64,000 nt of DNA from Hyphomonadaceae bacterium (GCA_024743315.1 JANSWU010000003.1:434001-498000); one strand, 5' to 3'. Counted from the first letter of the stretch, positions 44,882 through 54,498 are shown. A program made the numbers and translations. Notes: generated by a model from the sequence alone, not told the origin.

Positions 44882-46096
44882 ATGAGCATTCAATTCGGCA
44901 TTGACCGCCTTCTGCATGACGACACGCTGCGCGCCGAGCTGTCCGGACGACGGATCGGTCTGGTCGGACATCCGGCCTCGGTCACGGCGACGCTCGACCA
45001 CTCGCTTTATGCCTTGGCCGCGCTGGACGATGTGAATGTGACCTGTGCACTCGGCCCACAGCATGGCATGCGCGGCGACAAGCAGGACAATATGATCGAG
45101 ACCGAGGATTATCGCGACCCCGACCTCGGCATTCCAATTTTCTCTCTTTATGGTGAGCACCGTCGTCCAACCGCTGAAATGTTCGAGCCTCTGGATGTCG
45201 TGCTCTATGACCTTCAGGACCTCGGCTGCCGGGTCTACACCTATCTCACCACCCTCGTTTATGTGATCGAAGAAGCGGCGCGCTATGGCAAAGCGGTCTG
45301 GGTGCTCGATCGCCCAAACCCGGCGGGCCGACCGATTGACGGCCTGACCCTACGCCCGGGCTGGCAAAGCTTTGTCGGCGCGGCTGAGTTTCCGATGGTG
45401 CATGGCCTGACAATGGGCGAGCTCGGCGCCTGGTACATCGCGTCCAAGCAAATCGACGTTGAGTATAAAGTCATCAAGATGACCGGCTACACGCCCAACG
45501 AGGGACCAGGCTATGGCTGGCCGGTGTCCGAGCGGGCCTGGGTCAATCCGAGTCCGAATGCGGCCAGCCTCAACATGGCCCGGGCCTATGGCGGCACCGT
45601 CATGGTCGAGGGCGCGACGCTGTCTGAAGGTCGCGGCACCACGCGGGCTTTGGAAGTGATCGGCGCACCAGCCCTAAAGGCCAATGATTTGATCACAGAA
45701 ATGCAACGCCTAGCCCCACATTGGCTCACTGGGTGCAAGCTTCGCCCAGCCTGGTTTGAACCAACCTTTCACAAACATGCCGGCCAGCTGTGCGAAGGGT
45801 TTCAGATCCATGCGGAACTCGGCTTCTTTGACCCTGAGCGATTCAAGCCCTGGCGGGTTACGGCGCTCGCCTTCAAAGCCATTCGCAATCTCTATCCAGA
45901 CTATGAGCTATGGCGCGGCCTGGACTTTAAATATGAATATACTGAAGGCCATCCGGCCATCGATATCATCAACGGGTCGGATGAGCTGAGGCTTTGGGTC
46001 GATGATCCAAACGCAACGCCTGATGATCTCGATCGGCAACTCGAGCGCGATCTAAGCGCCTGGCACGACCAATCTTCCGCCTTTCATCTTTATTGA
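44882..46096 (+). CDS. DUF1343 (NamZ-like) protein with altered catalytic motif
   Basis: A 404-residue DUF1343 protein. The family includes Bacillus NamZ, an exo-acting N-acetylmuramidase. Conserved parts are GRRIGLVGHPASV, LYDLQDLGCRVYTYLTTL, VLDRPNPAGRPIDG, VEGATLSEGRGTT and GAPALKANDL. The motif that normally reads P-E-H-G here reads LGPQHGMRG, so Gln60 (codon 45059-45061) stands at the position I remember as the catalytic Glu92 of NamZ. The protein also starts without a signal peptide, unlike NamZ, so it should act in the cytoplasm, if at all. It pairs with the DOMON-like gene and precedes tyrS. Confidence 0.85.
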   Translation: MSIQFGIDRLLHDDTLRAELSGRRIGLVGHPASVTATLDHSLYALAALDDVNVTCALGPQHGMRGDKQDNMIETEDYRDPDLGIPIFSLYGEHRRPTAEMFEPLDVVLYDLQDLGCRVYTYLTTLVYVIEEAARYGKAVWVLDRPNPAGRPIDGLTLRPGWQSFVGAAEFPMVHGLTMGELGAWYIASKQIDVEYKVIKMTGYTPNEGPGYGWPVSERAWVNPSPNAASLNMARAYGGTVMVEGATLSEGRGTTRALEVIGAPALKANDLITEMQRLAPHWLTGCKLRPAWFEPTFHKHAGQLCEGFQIHAELGFFDPERFKPWRVTALAFKAIRNLYPDYELWRGLDFKYEYTEGHPAIDIINGSDELRLWVDDPNATPDDLDRQLERDLSAWHDQSSAFHLY

Positions 46097-46201
46097 TGCG
46101 CGCTGGCCGAAACCTTTAAAAAATCTCGCATTTCTGCCCTGCCCCGGTTCTAACCCGCCAGCAGTCATGCTAACCGCGCCGCTTCACCAAGGAAAATTGT
46201 G

Positions 46202-47455
46202 ATGAGCGACTACAAATCCAACTTTCTGCGTACGCTCGAAGAACGCGGCTATATCAAGCAAGCCACACATACGGCCGAGCTGGATGCTTATTGCGAAAAC
46301 GGCGTCCCAGTCGCCTATATTGGCTTCGATGCGACCGCGGACAGTTTGCACGTCGGCTCATTAGTCGGAATTATGATGCTGCGCCGCTTGCAACAGGCTG
46401 GCGGCAAGCCCGTCGTTTTGATGGGGGGCGGAACGACTAAGGTGGGCGACCCGACCGATAAGGAAAAGTCCCGGCCGATCCTGACCGAAGACCAGATCGC
46501 CGCCAACATTTCAGGCATCATGAAAGCCTTTGAACCCTTCCTGACATTTGGCAACGGCCCGACCGATGCGATCATGGTCAATAATGACGAATGGCTAAGC
46601 CGGATCGGCTATATCGAATTCCTCCGCGACATCGGGAAATACTTCACCATCAATACGATGGTGAAACAGGATACGGTTGCACGCCGCCTGACCAATGAGC
46701 AGCCCTACACCTTCTTGGAATTTAACTACCTGCTTCTACAGTCCTACGACTTCCTTGAATTGTCGCGTCGTCATGGCTGTTTCCTGCAACTGGGCGGATC
46801 CGACCAGTGGGGCAATATTGTCGGCGGCGTCGACCTGATCCACAAAGCAGATGGGGGCCAAGGCTTTGGGCTGACCAGCCCGCTCATCACCACAGCGTCT
46901 GGCGGCAAGATGGGAAAGACGGCGGATGGCGCGGTTTGGCTCAATGCTGAAAAGCGCAGTCCATATGAGTATTGGCAGTTCTGGCGCAACACAGAAGATG
47001 CTGATGTCGGCCGCTTCCTGAAACTGTTTACCGACCTGCCGCTTGATGAAATCGCTAAGCTCGAGGCCTTGGAAGGCGCCGAGATCAATCAGGCTAAGAT
47101 CGCCCTCGCCAATGCGGCCACAACCATGCTGCATGGTGAGCAAGCGGCGAAAGAGGCTGAAGCGGCTGCGAGCAAAGCCTTTACCGGCGGCGGCGTGTCA
47201 GCGGACCTGCCCACGTTTGAAATTGCCAAGGCAGACTTTGCCGACGGCCCGACGACGACGGCCTTGCTCCGCGCCGGGGAACTGGTTGCCTCGAACGGGG
47301 AAGCTCGACGCAAAATGGGCGAAGGCGCGGTCCGCGTGAATGATGAAAAGATCGCCGCCGATCAAACCCATGTCTGGAGCGATGCCCTGGCTGATGTTGA
47401 CGCGTTTAAGGTTCAGGTCGGCAAAAAGCGGATCGCTCTGGTCAAGCCGGTCTAA
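46202..47455 (+). CDS. tyrS: Tyrosyl-tRNA synthetase
   Basis: A 417-residue class I synthetase charging tRNA-Tyr. FDATADSLHVGSLVG carries the HIGH-like motif (HVGS), YDFLELSRRHGCFLQLGGSDQ the tyrosine site, and GGKMGKTADGAVWL the KMSKS-like loop. A C-terminal S4 domain (ALLRAGELVASNGEARRKM...) is present. AAGGA lies eight bases upstream of the ATG at 46202; a GTG one codon earlier is possible. The gene is convergent with the AsmA-like gene, with one base between the two. Confidence 0.97.
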   Translation: MSDYKSNFLRTLEERGYIKQATHTAELDAYCENGVPVAYIGFDATADSLHVGSLVGIMMLRRLQQAGGKPVVLMGGGTTKVGDPTDKEKSRPILTEDQIAANISGIMKAFEPFLTFGNGPTDAIMVNNDEWLSRIGYIEFLRDIGKYFTINTMVKQDTVARRLTNEQPYTFLEFNYLLLQSYDFLELSRRHGCFLQLGGSDQWGNIVGGVDLIHKADGGQGFGLTSPLITTASGGKMGKTADGAVWLNAEKRSPYEYWQFWRNTEDADVGRFLKLFTDLPLDEIAKLEALEGAEINQAKIALANAATTMLHGEQAAKEAEAAASKAFTGGGVSADLPTFEIAKADFADGPTTTALLRAGELVASNGEARRKMGEGAVRVNDEKIAADQTHVWSDALADVDAFKVQVGKKRIALVKPV

Positions 47456-47456
47456 A

Positions 47457-50400
47457 TCAACCGTCACTGCCCGGCGTCGGCGACAGGATTTCTTCATCCG
47501 GAAGCTCTGGCAGCTTTTCTGTCGGGGGTTTCAGATTTGGGTCCACCGGCAAGGCATTCGGGATTGACGTATCTGACGGGTTCTCAAAAATCCGACGCAG
47601 GATCCCCGGTGTTACCGCCGACAATGGATTGACAGCGACTTGCGCCTTTTCCAGCGTCCCAACGACAGAATACGTGATTGAAAAGATCCCCTCGCCTTCG
47701 CGTCCGACAATCAGGTCGCCAATGATCGGCACCCCGCCCAGTACGGAATTGACCCCGAAGCTCGGCACCAGCACTCCGTTCAAATTGATCCCTTCACCGT
47801 CGGTCCCGATCCAGCCATTGACTGTGAGGCCAAGGGCTGGGCCACTGGCCCGACCGCCATCTATCACATAGCGCCCGCCACCAATTGTAATCGGTGCTTC
47901 GATCCGAGAGAACAGGACGCCATCGCCAGCAAGGGTATCGGTCAAACCGCGCAATGAGGCCAAAGACAGGATCTGGGTAAAGAAGGGCGCATTGGTAAGG
48001 CGCGTGTCTTCAATTGTCGCTCTCAGACGCGCCGGAGAGCTCGACGTCGCTAAACCGCCGCGCAAATCAAGAATGCCGCCCTCAATGAAATCGACGCCAA
48101 AAAAGGCGCTGGCAAGATAACCCGCATCACTTGTCTTCAGCTCAAGGGCAAGCGGTTGGTCGGTGCCTTCATTCTGTAGATTGGCTATGAAAGTCGCTCC
48201 CGCGATCGTGTTGCCGCTTGCACGCAGGGATTGGAAACCAGCGGCTTTCGAGAACTCTAGCTGGAGCGACGATCCGATCAGGTCGAGGTTTCGGCGCAGC
48301 CGCAAGCGGTCGACGGTCGCAGCGAAGTCCAGATCAAAGCCTTCGCCGCCATCACCCATATCCTCGATCGAGCCGAGATCCGTTAGCAGGCCGGAAATAT
48401 CCAGATAATCGCCATCCAGCTCAATATCGAAGCCACCCGTCTCGGTGCGTGCGATACGCCCTGCCACGTCAATAGAATCTTCGATGAAGAAGCGGCGCAA
48501 GTCGAGAGATTGAAGGCGCCCATCGGTGGCGAGGCGCAAATCGCCATCAAGAGAGGCATCCTCGGTCGTGAAGCGTAAACCGGCCGCCTGCTCTCTCAAG
48601 TCGCCTGAATAATTCAGGGTCGCCCGCGCCGTTTGCCCTGCCGGCTTCACCCAGTCGATTTCGGACAAGTCCAGACGGGCATTTGAAAGATCAAATGCAA
48701 AAGTGCCATTCTGTAATCCGCCCGCACCGACCTTGCCTTGCATTTCAGCCGGGACTTCGCCGTTCAGGAACGCCCGACCGACCAGCCCGAACACATTGAG
48801 CAAGTCCGAAGTGAGTACAGCGGTTGCCGACAAGTCGGCCGGCTGCCCCTCATCATCAAACGAGTCGCGCCAGGTGAACTGAACCGGCGAGGTGCCCATA
48901 TTGCCAAAGCCGGTGAGGATCATGCGGTCGAGGGTGATATCGACATTGACACTGCCATCTGTGAGATCGAAGGGCCCGACCGCGCCTTTTAAGCCGCCCT
49001 CCCGAATTTGACCTTTGACTTCCATGATATGATCTTCGAGCGGAACATCGCTAAGCGCAGGACGGGTCAGTTTGAACGAGGCCGTGCCTTCGCCGCTCAC
49101 GCGCTCAGGATCAAACCCTGTCTGTTCCTGCAATCGCAAGCGCGACGCCGATAATTGCCGCAGCACGCTGACCGCCGGGCCATTGCCATAGGCGGTAACG
49201 GTGAACGGTTCGCCGCGCGGATTGAAGGCTGGGAAATCAACCGCGCCGGACTGCAACACCCAATCATCATAAGTGCCGCTGATCAATGTGATGTCGAGAC
49301 TATTGCCCCCAACCCGGCCGGTTCCGACTGCGTTTTCGACCGGCGGCATGTCGTTCAGGAAGCGCACGCTGCCATCCTGAAAAGCGAACGTCACCGCGAG
49401 ATCCTCTTCGCGCAAATAACCTTCTGCCATGCTGTCCGGTTTGAGCGAGACGATCGCCGTAGCTTCAGTGGCCGTGCCGGATTCCAAACGCTCTCGCACA
49501 TAATTGCGGGCACCGCGCCCCAGCGCCACCGGCCAATAGGCCAGGATCGTGTCCTTGCTGATATCCCCAACCAATTCAGCGGTGGCGTCGATCGTGAATG
49601 GCAATTCGCCAGGCTCGTGGTCGACAAGGAAATCGATCTCACCGCTGGCTTGTAACCGGGCCTCGTCAATATCGGCTTCAAGCGCATCAATATCGAAGAT
49701 GGTGAAATCATCCGAAATATCGGCAGCGAGCGTCACGTTCTCAACCTCCCACGGGGCTTCGAACGTCTCTGTCAAATCGATCCGTAGGGTCTCGGCTTCC
49801 AGTTCCAGACGGCGCAGGGCGTTCTGTGCCAGCACATTCGTGAGCGCCCCTTCGAGGCGACCAGCAAACCGTTCCGAGGCCAGTTGCAAGAAATCTATTC
49901 GGACCCGGTCTTCCGCAGGTAAATAGGCCAAAGCCGCTGTCAGGTCACTAATCGTCTCATCGGCAACATCAATCTGCAACACTCCGGATTCGCGCGACAC
50001 GACTAAGCCAACCTGCTCCAGCCCGTCAGCGCGAGAGACTTCAGCATTGAATGAGGTGCCGAGCCTAAGGTCACTATTCTCAAATCCGGTCAGACCAAAA
50101 CGTGCTCCGAGATCTGTGATTGGCAGAACCCCGACATCAAGGACGGCTTTCATGGATTGATAAGCATCATAGGTGTCGAGCGAGATCGAGAAAATTTCTG
50201 GCAGGCCCACCCCCTGTCCGTCCCCCGTCAATTGGATTGAGATGTCTTCATCTGGGTGAGATAGCCGCGCCGCGGCCGCAGAGATCGTGCCAATCGAGTT
50301 TCGCTCTGCATCGAGCACGCGCAAATCCATATCGCTGAATTCAAGCACTTCCAGTTCGATCGCATCGTCAAGGACTTGTAGCCCGACCAGGATGTCGCCG

Positions 50401-50891
50401 AGGATAGCATTGGTGCGATCCAGCCATTCTTGTGGTGTCTGCGGAAGTGCTGCGGCACGAATCTCCGGCATCGGGTCTCCGGCCACTGTCCACTTGTTCG
50501 GCCCCGTATTCTGAACCTCGACCCAACCAGATTTCAAATTCGCCTGAAGGACTTCGACACGGCCGAGCAAAATATCGCCAGCGTCCAAAGTCAGCTCGGC
50601 AATCTGAGCGAAGCCTGCCTGCTCGCCACTTGCGTTTTTTAAAGAGACATTGTCCGCCACGACGAAGATGCGACGCTCGGACGGCGACCATTGCAAGGTC
50701 AGGCGCTCTACCGTGACCGGCCGTCCATCCCTGGCCCGCGTCATCGCCTGTTCGACATCGTCTCGGAACACGCCAAGTTCGACCGGACCACTCGCAAGCA
50801 TAAAAGCCAAGACGCCAATTGCCGCCATAACCACGAGCGAGAAGACGCCGAGCGTTTCTAAAATTATGACTTTCGTGGTCTGGCGAACCAA
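47457..50891 (-). CDS. AsmA/YhdP-like envelope protein (DUF3971)
   Basis: A 1144-residue protein with one N-terminal transmembrane helix (residues 10-35) and a very long beta-rich periplasmic part, ending in an AsmA-like C-terminal region (GGRYVIDGGRASGPALGLTV... GVNSVLGGVPIIGDLI) and a Pro-rich tail. It fits the YhdP/TamB-like group, proposed to bridge inner and outer membranes and carry phospholipids. The start is TTG at 50891, with GGAG eight bases upstream; there is no nearby ATG in frame. The same neighbours (Bcp, M23, bactofilin) appear in other alphaproteobacteria as I recall. Confidence 0.85.
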   Translation of the reverse strand: MVRQTTKVIILETLGVFSLVVMAAIGVLAFMLASGPVELGVFRDDVEQAMTRARDGRPVTVERLTLQWSPSERRIFVVADNVSLKNASGEQAGFAQIAELTLDAGDILLGRVEVLQANLKSGWVEVQNTGPNKWTVAGDPMPEIRAAALPQTPQEWLDRTNAILGDILVGLQVLDDAIELEVLEFSDMDLRVLDAERNSIGTISAAAARLSHPDEDISIQLTGDGQGVGLPEIFSISLDTYDAYQSMKAVLDVGVLPITDLGARFGLTGFENSDLRLGTSFNAEVSRADGLEQVGLVVSRESGVLQIDVADETISDLTAALAYLPAEDRVRIDFLQLASERFAGRLEGALTNVLAQNALRRLELEAETLRIDLTETFEAPWEVENVTLAADISDDFTIFDIDALEADIDEARLQASGEIDFLVDHEPGELPFTIDATAELVGDISKDTILAYWPVALGRGARNYVRERLESGTATEATAIVSLKPDSMAEGYLREEDLAVTFAFQDGSVRFLNDMPPVENAVGTGRVGGNSLDITLISGTYDDWVLQSGAVDFPAFNPRGEPFTVTAYGNGPAVSVLRQLSASRLRLQEQTGFDPERVSGEGTASFKLTRPALSDVPLEDHIMEVKGQIREGGLKGAVGPFDLTDGSVNVDITLDRMILTGFGNMGTSPVQFTWRDSFDDEGQPADLSATAVLTSDLLNVFGLVGRAFLNGEVPAEMQGKVGAGGLQNGTFAFDLSNARLDLSEIDWVKPAGQTARATLNYSGDLREQAAGLRFTTEDASLDGDLRLATDGRLQSLDLRRFFIEDSIDVAGRIARTETGGFDIELDGDYLDISGLLTDLGSIEDMGDGGEGFDLDFAATVDRLRLRRNLDLIGSSLQLEFSKAAGFQSLRASGNTIAGATFIANLQNEGTDQPLALELKTSDAGYLASAFFGVDFIEGGILDLRGGLATSSSPARLRATIEDTRLTNAPFFTQILSLASLRGLTDTLAGDGVLFSRIEAPITIGGGRYVIDGGRASGPALGLTVNGWIGTDGEGINLNGVLVPSFGVNSVLGGVPIIGDLIVGREGEGIFSITYSVVGTLEKAQVAVNPLSAVTPGILRRIFENPSDTSIPNALPVDPNLKPPTEKLPELPDEEILSPTPGSDG

Positions 50892-50971
50892 GTCATTTGC
50901 TCCATGTAATCAACACACTGCCTCGCGGCACATCAACCGGGCCACGTCCCGCCAGACATGAAAGACATGCC

Positions 50972-51451
50972 ATGACAAACCGACCAGAAAAAGGCGACAA
51001 AGCACCCAAGGTGACAATTCCAGTCAGCGATGAAGAAAGCGTCAATCTTGGCGCTCCAACAGGGGCGGCGCATGTAGTTTATTTCTATCCTCGCGATAAC
51101 ACACCCGGCTGCACGACAGAGTCGATCGACTTTTCCGCACTCAAGTCTGATTTTGAGGCGCTCGACGTGCAAATTATCGGGGTCTCGAAAGACAGCTTGA
51201 AAAGCCACGCCAACTTCAAGACCAAAAAGGAGCTAACCGTCCTCTTGGCCAGCGATGAAAATCATGATGCGTGCGAACAGTTCGGTGTCTGGGTGGAGAA
51301 AAATATGTATGGCAAAAAGTATATGGGAATCGAGCGATCAACCTTCGTGATTTTGGCCGATGGATCGATTGCGGAAGCCTGGCGCAAAGTGAAGGTCAAA
51401 GGGCATGCTCAAGCGGTCCTTGACGCGACTCGGGCAATTTTGAATGGCTAA
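50972..51451 (+). CDS. bcp: Bcp-type peroxiredoxin
   Basis: A 159-residue atypical 2-Cys or 1-Cys peroxiredoxin that reduces hydroperoxides in the cytoplasm. The active-site segment is YFYPRDNTPGCTTESIDF; a second Cys lies in DENHDACEQFGVW rather than five residues after the peroxidatic Cys. ERSTFVILADGSI is the usual end strand. The ATG at 50972 begins directly before the domain; the frame is open to 50897 but reads as non-homologous sequence. Confidence 0.94.
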   Translation: MTNRPEKGDKAPKVTIPVSDEESVNLGAPTGAAHVVYFYPRDNTPGCTTESIDFSALKSDFEALDVQIIGVSKDSLKSHANFKTKKELTVLLASDENHDACEQFGVWVEKNMYGKKYMGIERSTFVILADGSIAEAWRKVKVKGHAQAVLDATRAILNG

Positions 51452-51627
51452 TTCGTCAAATGAAAACTCTTTAAGGCGAATTTTACCCGTATGACCTAGA
51501 TTTAGGACAGAAAACCGTAAAAGGGGGCTTTTCGTCTCGATCACAATGAGGTTACTGTGTGACATCACCAATCAAGACGTCGTGCCCCACCCCCTATTGG
51601 CGTCTTACCTGCGGATAGGTGCGTAGA

Positions 51628-52839
51628 ATGAAATCGACTGGAAAAGTCTCAGACTTCGTGCGCCGGGCCTTCCCGGAACGCCAAATATACCACCGAAGCG
51701 GTGGAACAGTTCGGTATTTCACAATTTCACCTCTTCAACAGATCATTTTGACCTGCGCGGCAGCCGCCTTGGTTGGGTGGTCGCTTTTCGCATCGGCCAC
51801 AGTCGTGTTCGGACAGAAGACGGTGGCGGTCGGCTCAGCGGCGAGCGAAGTCAATCGCCTTGAGCGCTGGGTGCAGGACCTGCGCGCTAAGGAAGCGCTT
51901 TCAACTTCGCAACTGGAACAACGTACTGAGGCGTTCCAGGATGCCACCCTGGAATTCCAACGCCGGCACGAAACGCTGGCCACCATGCTCGAAGCTCTTC
52001 AAACCGGCGGAGAATTGGAGGTTTCGGCGCTAAGGGGAAACTCGGCATCTCTCCTGGTGACAGCCTCGATCGATGAGGCAGACGCTCGGCAATCGCAGCG
52101 TTTCGCCGAAGTCGAGAGCCGCCTGCCGCAGGTTGGCCTGCGTGGCGATGTGAGCAAGATCCGCGGCGAGCAAGACCAGTTCCTAGATAATATTGAAGAA
52201 ATGGCCGTCGAGCGCGCCGAAGCGGCGCGCGGCATCCTGCAGCTGACCAAGGTTGGCGCGGGTCGTATTTCCAGTGGCGAAAATATGGGCGGCCCGGAAG
52301 TCAGTTTCTCAAGCCTGATGTCAGGCCAATTCGACACCCCAGAAGAAGAACGCTTTGCTGTCCGCGTGGCCCAGGTCGCGGCCCGCATGGAAGAAGCGCG
52401 TTACTTCGAGAACCTGGTGGAAAACCTTCCACTTGCGACTCCGATCGGTATTCCGTCGCGCATTACCTCTCCTTTTGGCATGCGGATCGACCCATTCCGG
52501 AAACGTCCGAGCTGGCATGGCGGCATCGATATGGGCGCTGGCTGGAATGCACCAATCGTGGCGGCTGGACCAGGCACTGTAATCTATGCCGGTCGCAAGA
52601 GTGGCTATGGCCGCGTGGTAGATGTTGACCATGGCGGAGGATTTGTCTCGCGTTATGCGCATCTTAATCGTATAGTGGCAAAAAAGGGACAAGAGGTTGT
52701 GATCGGGGATAAGCTCGGGACCATGGGTTCGACCGGGCGCAGCACAGGTCCACACCTTCATTACGAAGTGCTGTTCCATGGCAAACAGTACAACCCAGTA
52801 GAGTTCATTAAGGCAGGAAAACATGTTCACGAAGACTAA
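51628..52839 (+). CDS. M23 peptidoglycan endopeptidase (membrane-anchored)
   Basis: A 403-residue LytM/M23 enzyme. A basic cytoplasmic head is followed by one transmembrane segment (near residues 36-62), a coiled-coil region (about 75-200) and the M23 domain (about 275-385). The zinc-site residues lie in SWHGGIDMGA (HxxxD), YAHLNR and GPHLHYEV (HxH), so it looks active. The ATG at 51628 is preferred to the GTG at 51619. The 3' end overlaps the bactofilin gene by 17 bases. A similar M23-bactofilin pair (LmdC-BacA) shapes the budding stalk cells of Hyphomonas. Confidence 0.92.
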   Translation: MKSTGKVSDFVRRAFPERQIYHRSGGTVRYFTISPLQQIILTCAAAALVGWSLFASATVVFGQKTVAVGSAASEVNRLERWVQDLRAKEALSTSQLEQRTEAFQDATLEFQRRHETLATMLEALQTGGELEVSALRGNSASLLVTASIDEADARQSQRFAEVESRLPQVGLRGDVSKIRGEQDQFLDNIEEMAVERAEAARGILQLTKVGAGRISSGENMGGPEVSFSSLMSGQFDTPEEERFAVRVAQVAARMEEARYFENLVENLPLATPIGIPSRITSPFGMRIDPFRKRPSWHGGIDMGAGWNAPIVAAGPGTVIYAGRKSGYGRVVDVDHGGGFVSRYAHLNRIVAKKGQEVVIGDKLGTMGSTGRSTGPHLHYEVLFHGKQYNPVEFIKAGKHVHED

Positions 52840-53332
52840 AGGCGACACCCCCGGCTACACCCCAGCGCAAGACGCAGTTCGAGGAGCGTCTTCAAAACCT
52901 GCCTCTCGCGTCGGCGCCTCGATCATCTGTTCCGACGTTGAGATCAAAGGCTCGATCAAATCTAATGGCGCCTTGCAGATTGATGGTAAAGTCGAAGGCG
53001 ACGTAACCGCAGGCGACATTACGATTGGATCTAGCGGTGAGATTACTGGCGAAGTCAAAGCCGAAACCCTGCGCGTCAAAGGTAAGATTGTCGGCTCTAT
53101 CCGTTCGCGCAAAGTCGAGCTGGAAACTGGCGCATCTGTGCAAGGCGACATCTTCCACGCGGCTCTGATCATTCAGCCAGATGCGAGCTTTGAAGGCCAG
53201 GTCAAGCGCGAGGAAAACCCGCTTAAAGAAAGCGCTCCAAAGCCAGCTGCGGCGCCTCAACCACAAGCGACCACAAGCTTCGGCGCTTCTGCACCTGTGA
53301 CGCCGACGACGGGCACAGCCGGAAACGCATAA
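52823..53332 (+). CDS. bacA: Bactofilin (polymer-forming cytoskeletal protein)
   Basis: A 169-residue bactofilin. After a 30-residue flexible head the repeats are plain: DVEIKGSIKSNGALQIDGKV, EGDVTAGDITIGSSGEITGE, VKAETLRVKGKIVGSIRSRK, VELETGASVQGDIFHAAL. These form a right-handed beta-helix that polymerises without nucleotide. The Ala/Pro/Thr tail is disordered. Overlap with the M23 gene implies coupled expression and a shared role in localised cell-wall remodelling. The bacA name follows the Caulobacter/Hyphomonas usage and is an inference. Confidence 0.95.
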   Translation: MFTKTKGDTPGYTPAQDAVRGASSKPASRVGASIICSDVEIKGSIKSNGALQIDGKVEGDVTAGDITIGSSGEITGEVKAETLRVKGKIVGSIRSRKVELETGASVQGDIFHAALIIQPDASFEGQVKREENPLKESAPKPAAAPQPQATTSFGASAPVTPTTGTAGNA

Positions 53333-53359
53333 GCCTTGCGGAAATGAGATGTCGAAGAA

Positions 53360-53386
53360 GCCGGTCCGTGCGGACCGGCTTTTCTT
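53360..53386. terminator. Bidirectional terminator between bactofilin and prfB
   Basis: Stem GCCGGTCC (53360-53367) and GGACCGGC (53372-53379) with a four-base loop; TTTTCTT follows on the plus strand, and CTTCTTC follows on the minus strand. It ends the bactofilin operon and, in the other direction, overlaps the end of prfB (stop at 53385-53387). Confidence 0.9.
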
Positions 53387-54498
53387 ATGCAGTTTCGTTC
53401 GAGCTTTCGCCAAGCGCATGCGACAGCGCCGCGCTTAAGAATGGCGTCAAATCCCCATCCAGCACGCCGCTTGTGTCGGACGTCTCATAATTCGTCCTGA
53501 GGTCTTTGACGAGCTGATAGGGTTGTAAGACATAGGATCGGATCTGGTGTCCCCATCCTATTTCAGTCTTGGAATCATGACTGTCCTGCGCTGCCTGCTG
53601 ACGTTTTTGCAGCTCCAGTTCGTACAGGCGCGACCGTAGCATTTCCCATGCGGCGGATCGATTCTGATGCTGAGACCGTCCCGACTGGCACGCCACCGCA
53701 ATTCCCGTCGGCTCATGCGTCAGGCGCACAGCGGAATCGGTTTTGTTGACATGCTGCCCGCCCTTACCGGATGCGCGGTAAGTATCTGTGCGGACATCTG
53801 AGGGATCAATCTCGACCTCAATTGAGTCGTCAATCACGGGAGAGACGGCGACCGAAGCAAAGCTTGTGTGGCGCCGGGCGGAACTGTCAAAGGGCGAAAT
53901 TCGCACCAGGCGATGCACCCCCTGCTCTGACTTCAGCCAGCCATAAGCATTCTCGCCTTTGACCATAAGCGTGGCCGATTTGATCCCGGCCTCATCACCT
54001 TCATGACTTTCGACTTCCTCGACTTTATACCCGGACGCTTCAGCCCAGCGCACATACATGCGCCGGATCATAGAGGCCCAATCCTGGCTTTCCGTGCCCC
54101 CTGCGCCGGAATTGATGTTGAGGTAACAGTCATTGCCGTCGACTTCGCCCGAGAGCAGCGCCTCGAGTTCGGCTTTCTCGGCTTTCTCCGCCGCACGGCG
54201 CAGGCTCGCCGCGACATCCGCCAGCATGTCCTCATCGCCTTCGGCGAGTTCGAGCAATTCGAGCCCGTCCGCCGCTTCACGTTCCAGCTCTACGACCGTG
54301 TTCATTCCGGTTTCGAGCTTCTGGCGTTCGGCCATTAGCTTTCGCGCCTCTTCCGGGTCGTCCCAAAAGTCCGGGCGCTCCGACAACGCGTTTAATTCAT
54401 CCAGGCGTTTTTCTGCGACGTCCCAGTCAAAGACGCCTCCTCAGCAGTGCTGAAGACTGCTTGATTTGATCTGCGAGGGCGAGGATTTCTGCGGACAT
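53385..54498 (-). CDS. prfB: Peptide chain release factor 2 (programmed +1 frameshift)
   Basis: RF2 of about 370 residues, recognising UGA and UAA. The gene starts at ATG 54498 and reads 23 codons ([20 protein letters not shown]...) to an in-frame TGA at 54429-54427. Skipping one T after CTT restores the frame as GAC TGG GAC (residues [15 protein letters not shown]), which continues to the stop at 53385. AGGAGG at 54441-54436 lies three bases before the CTT, as in the classic RF2 autoregulatory shift. [13 protein letters not shown] holds the stop-codon tripeptide SPF, and [11 protein letters not shown] the catalytic GGQ. Simple gene callers will give a short gene from 54386. Confidence 0.96.
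54427..54441 (-). promoter_or_regulatory. Programmed +1 frameshift site of prfB
   Basis: The minus strand reads AGGAGG (54441-54436), three bases, then CTT TGA C (54432-54426). The internal Shine-Dalgarno-like AGGAGG pushes the ribosome one base forward at CTT when RF2 is scarce and UGA decoding is slow, giving RF2 its own feedback. Confidence 0.94.
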
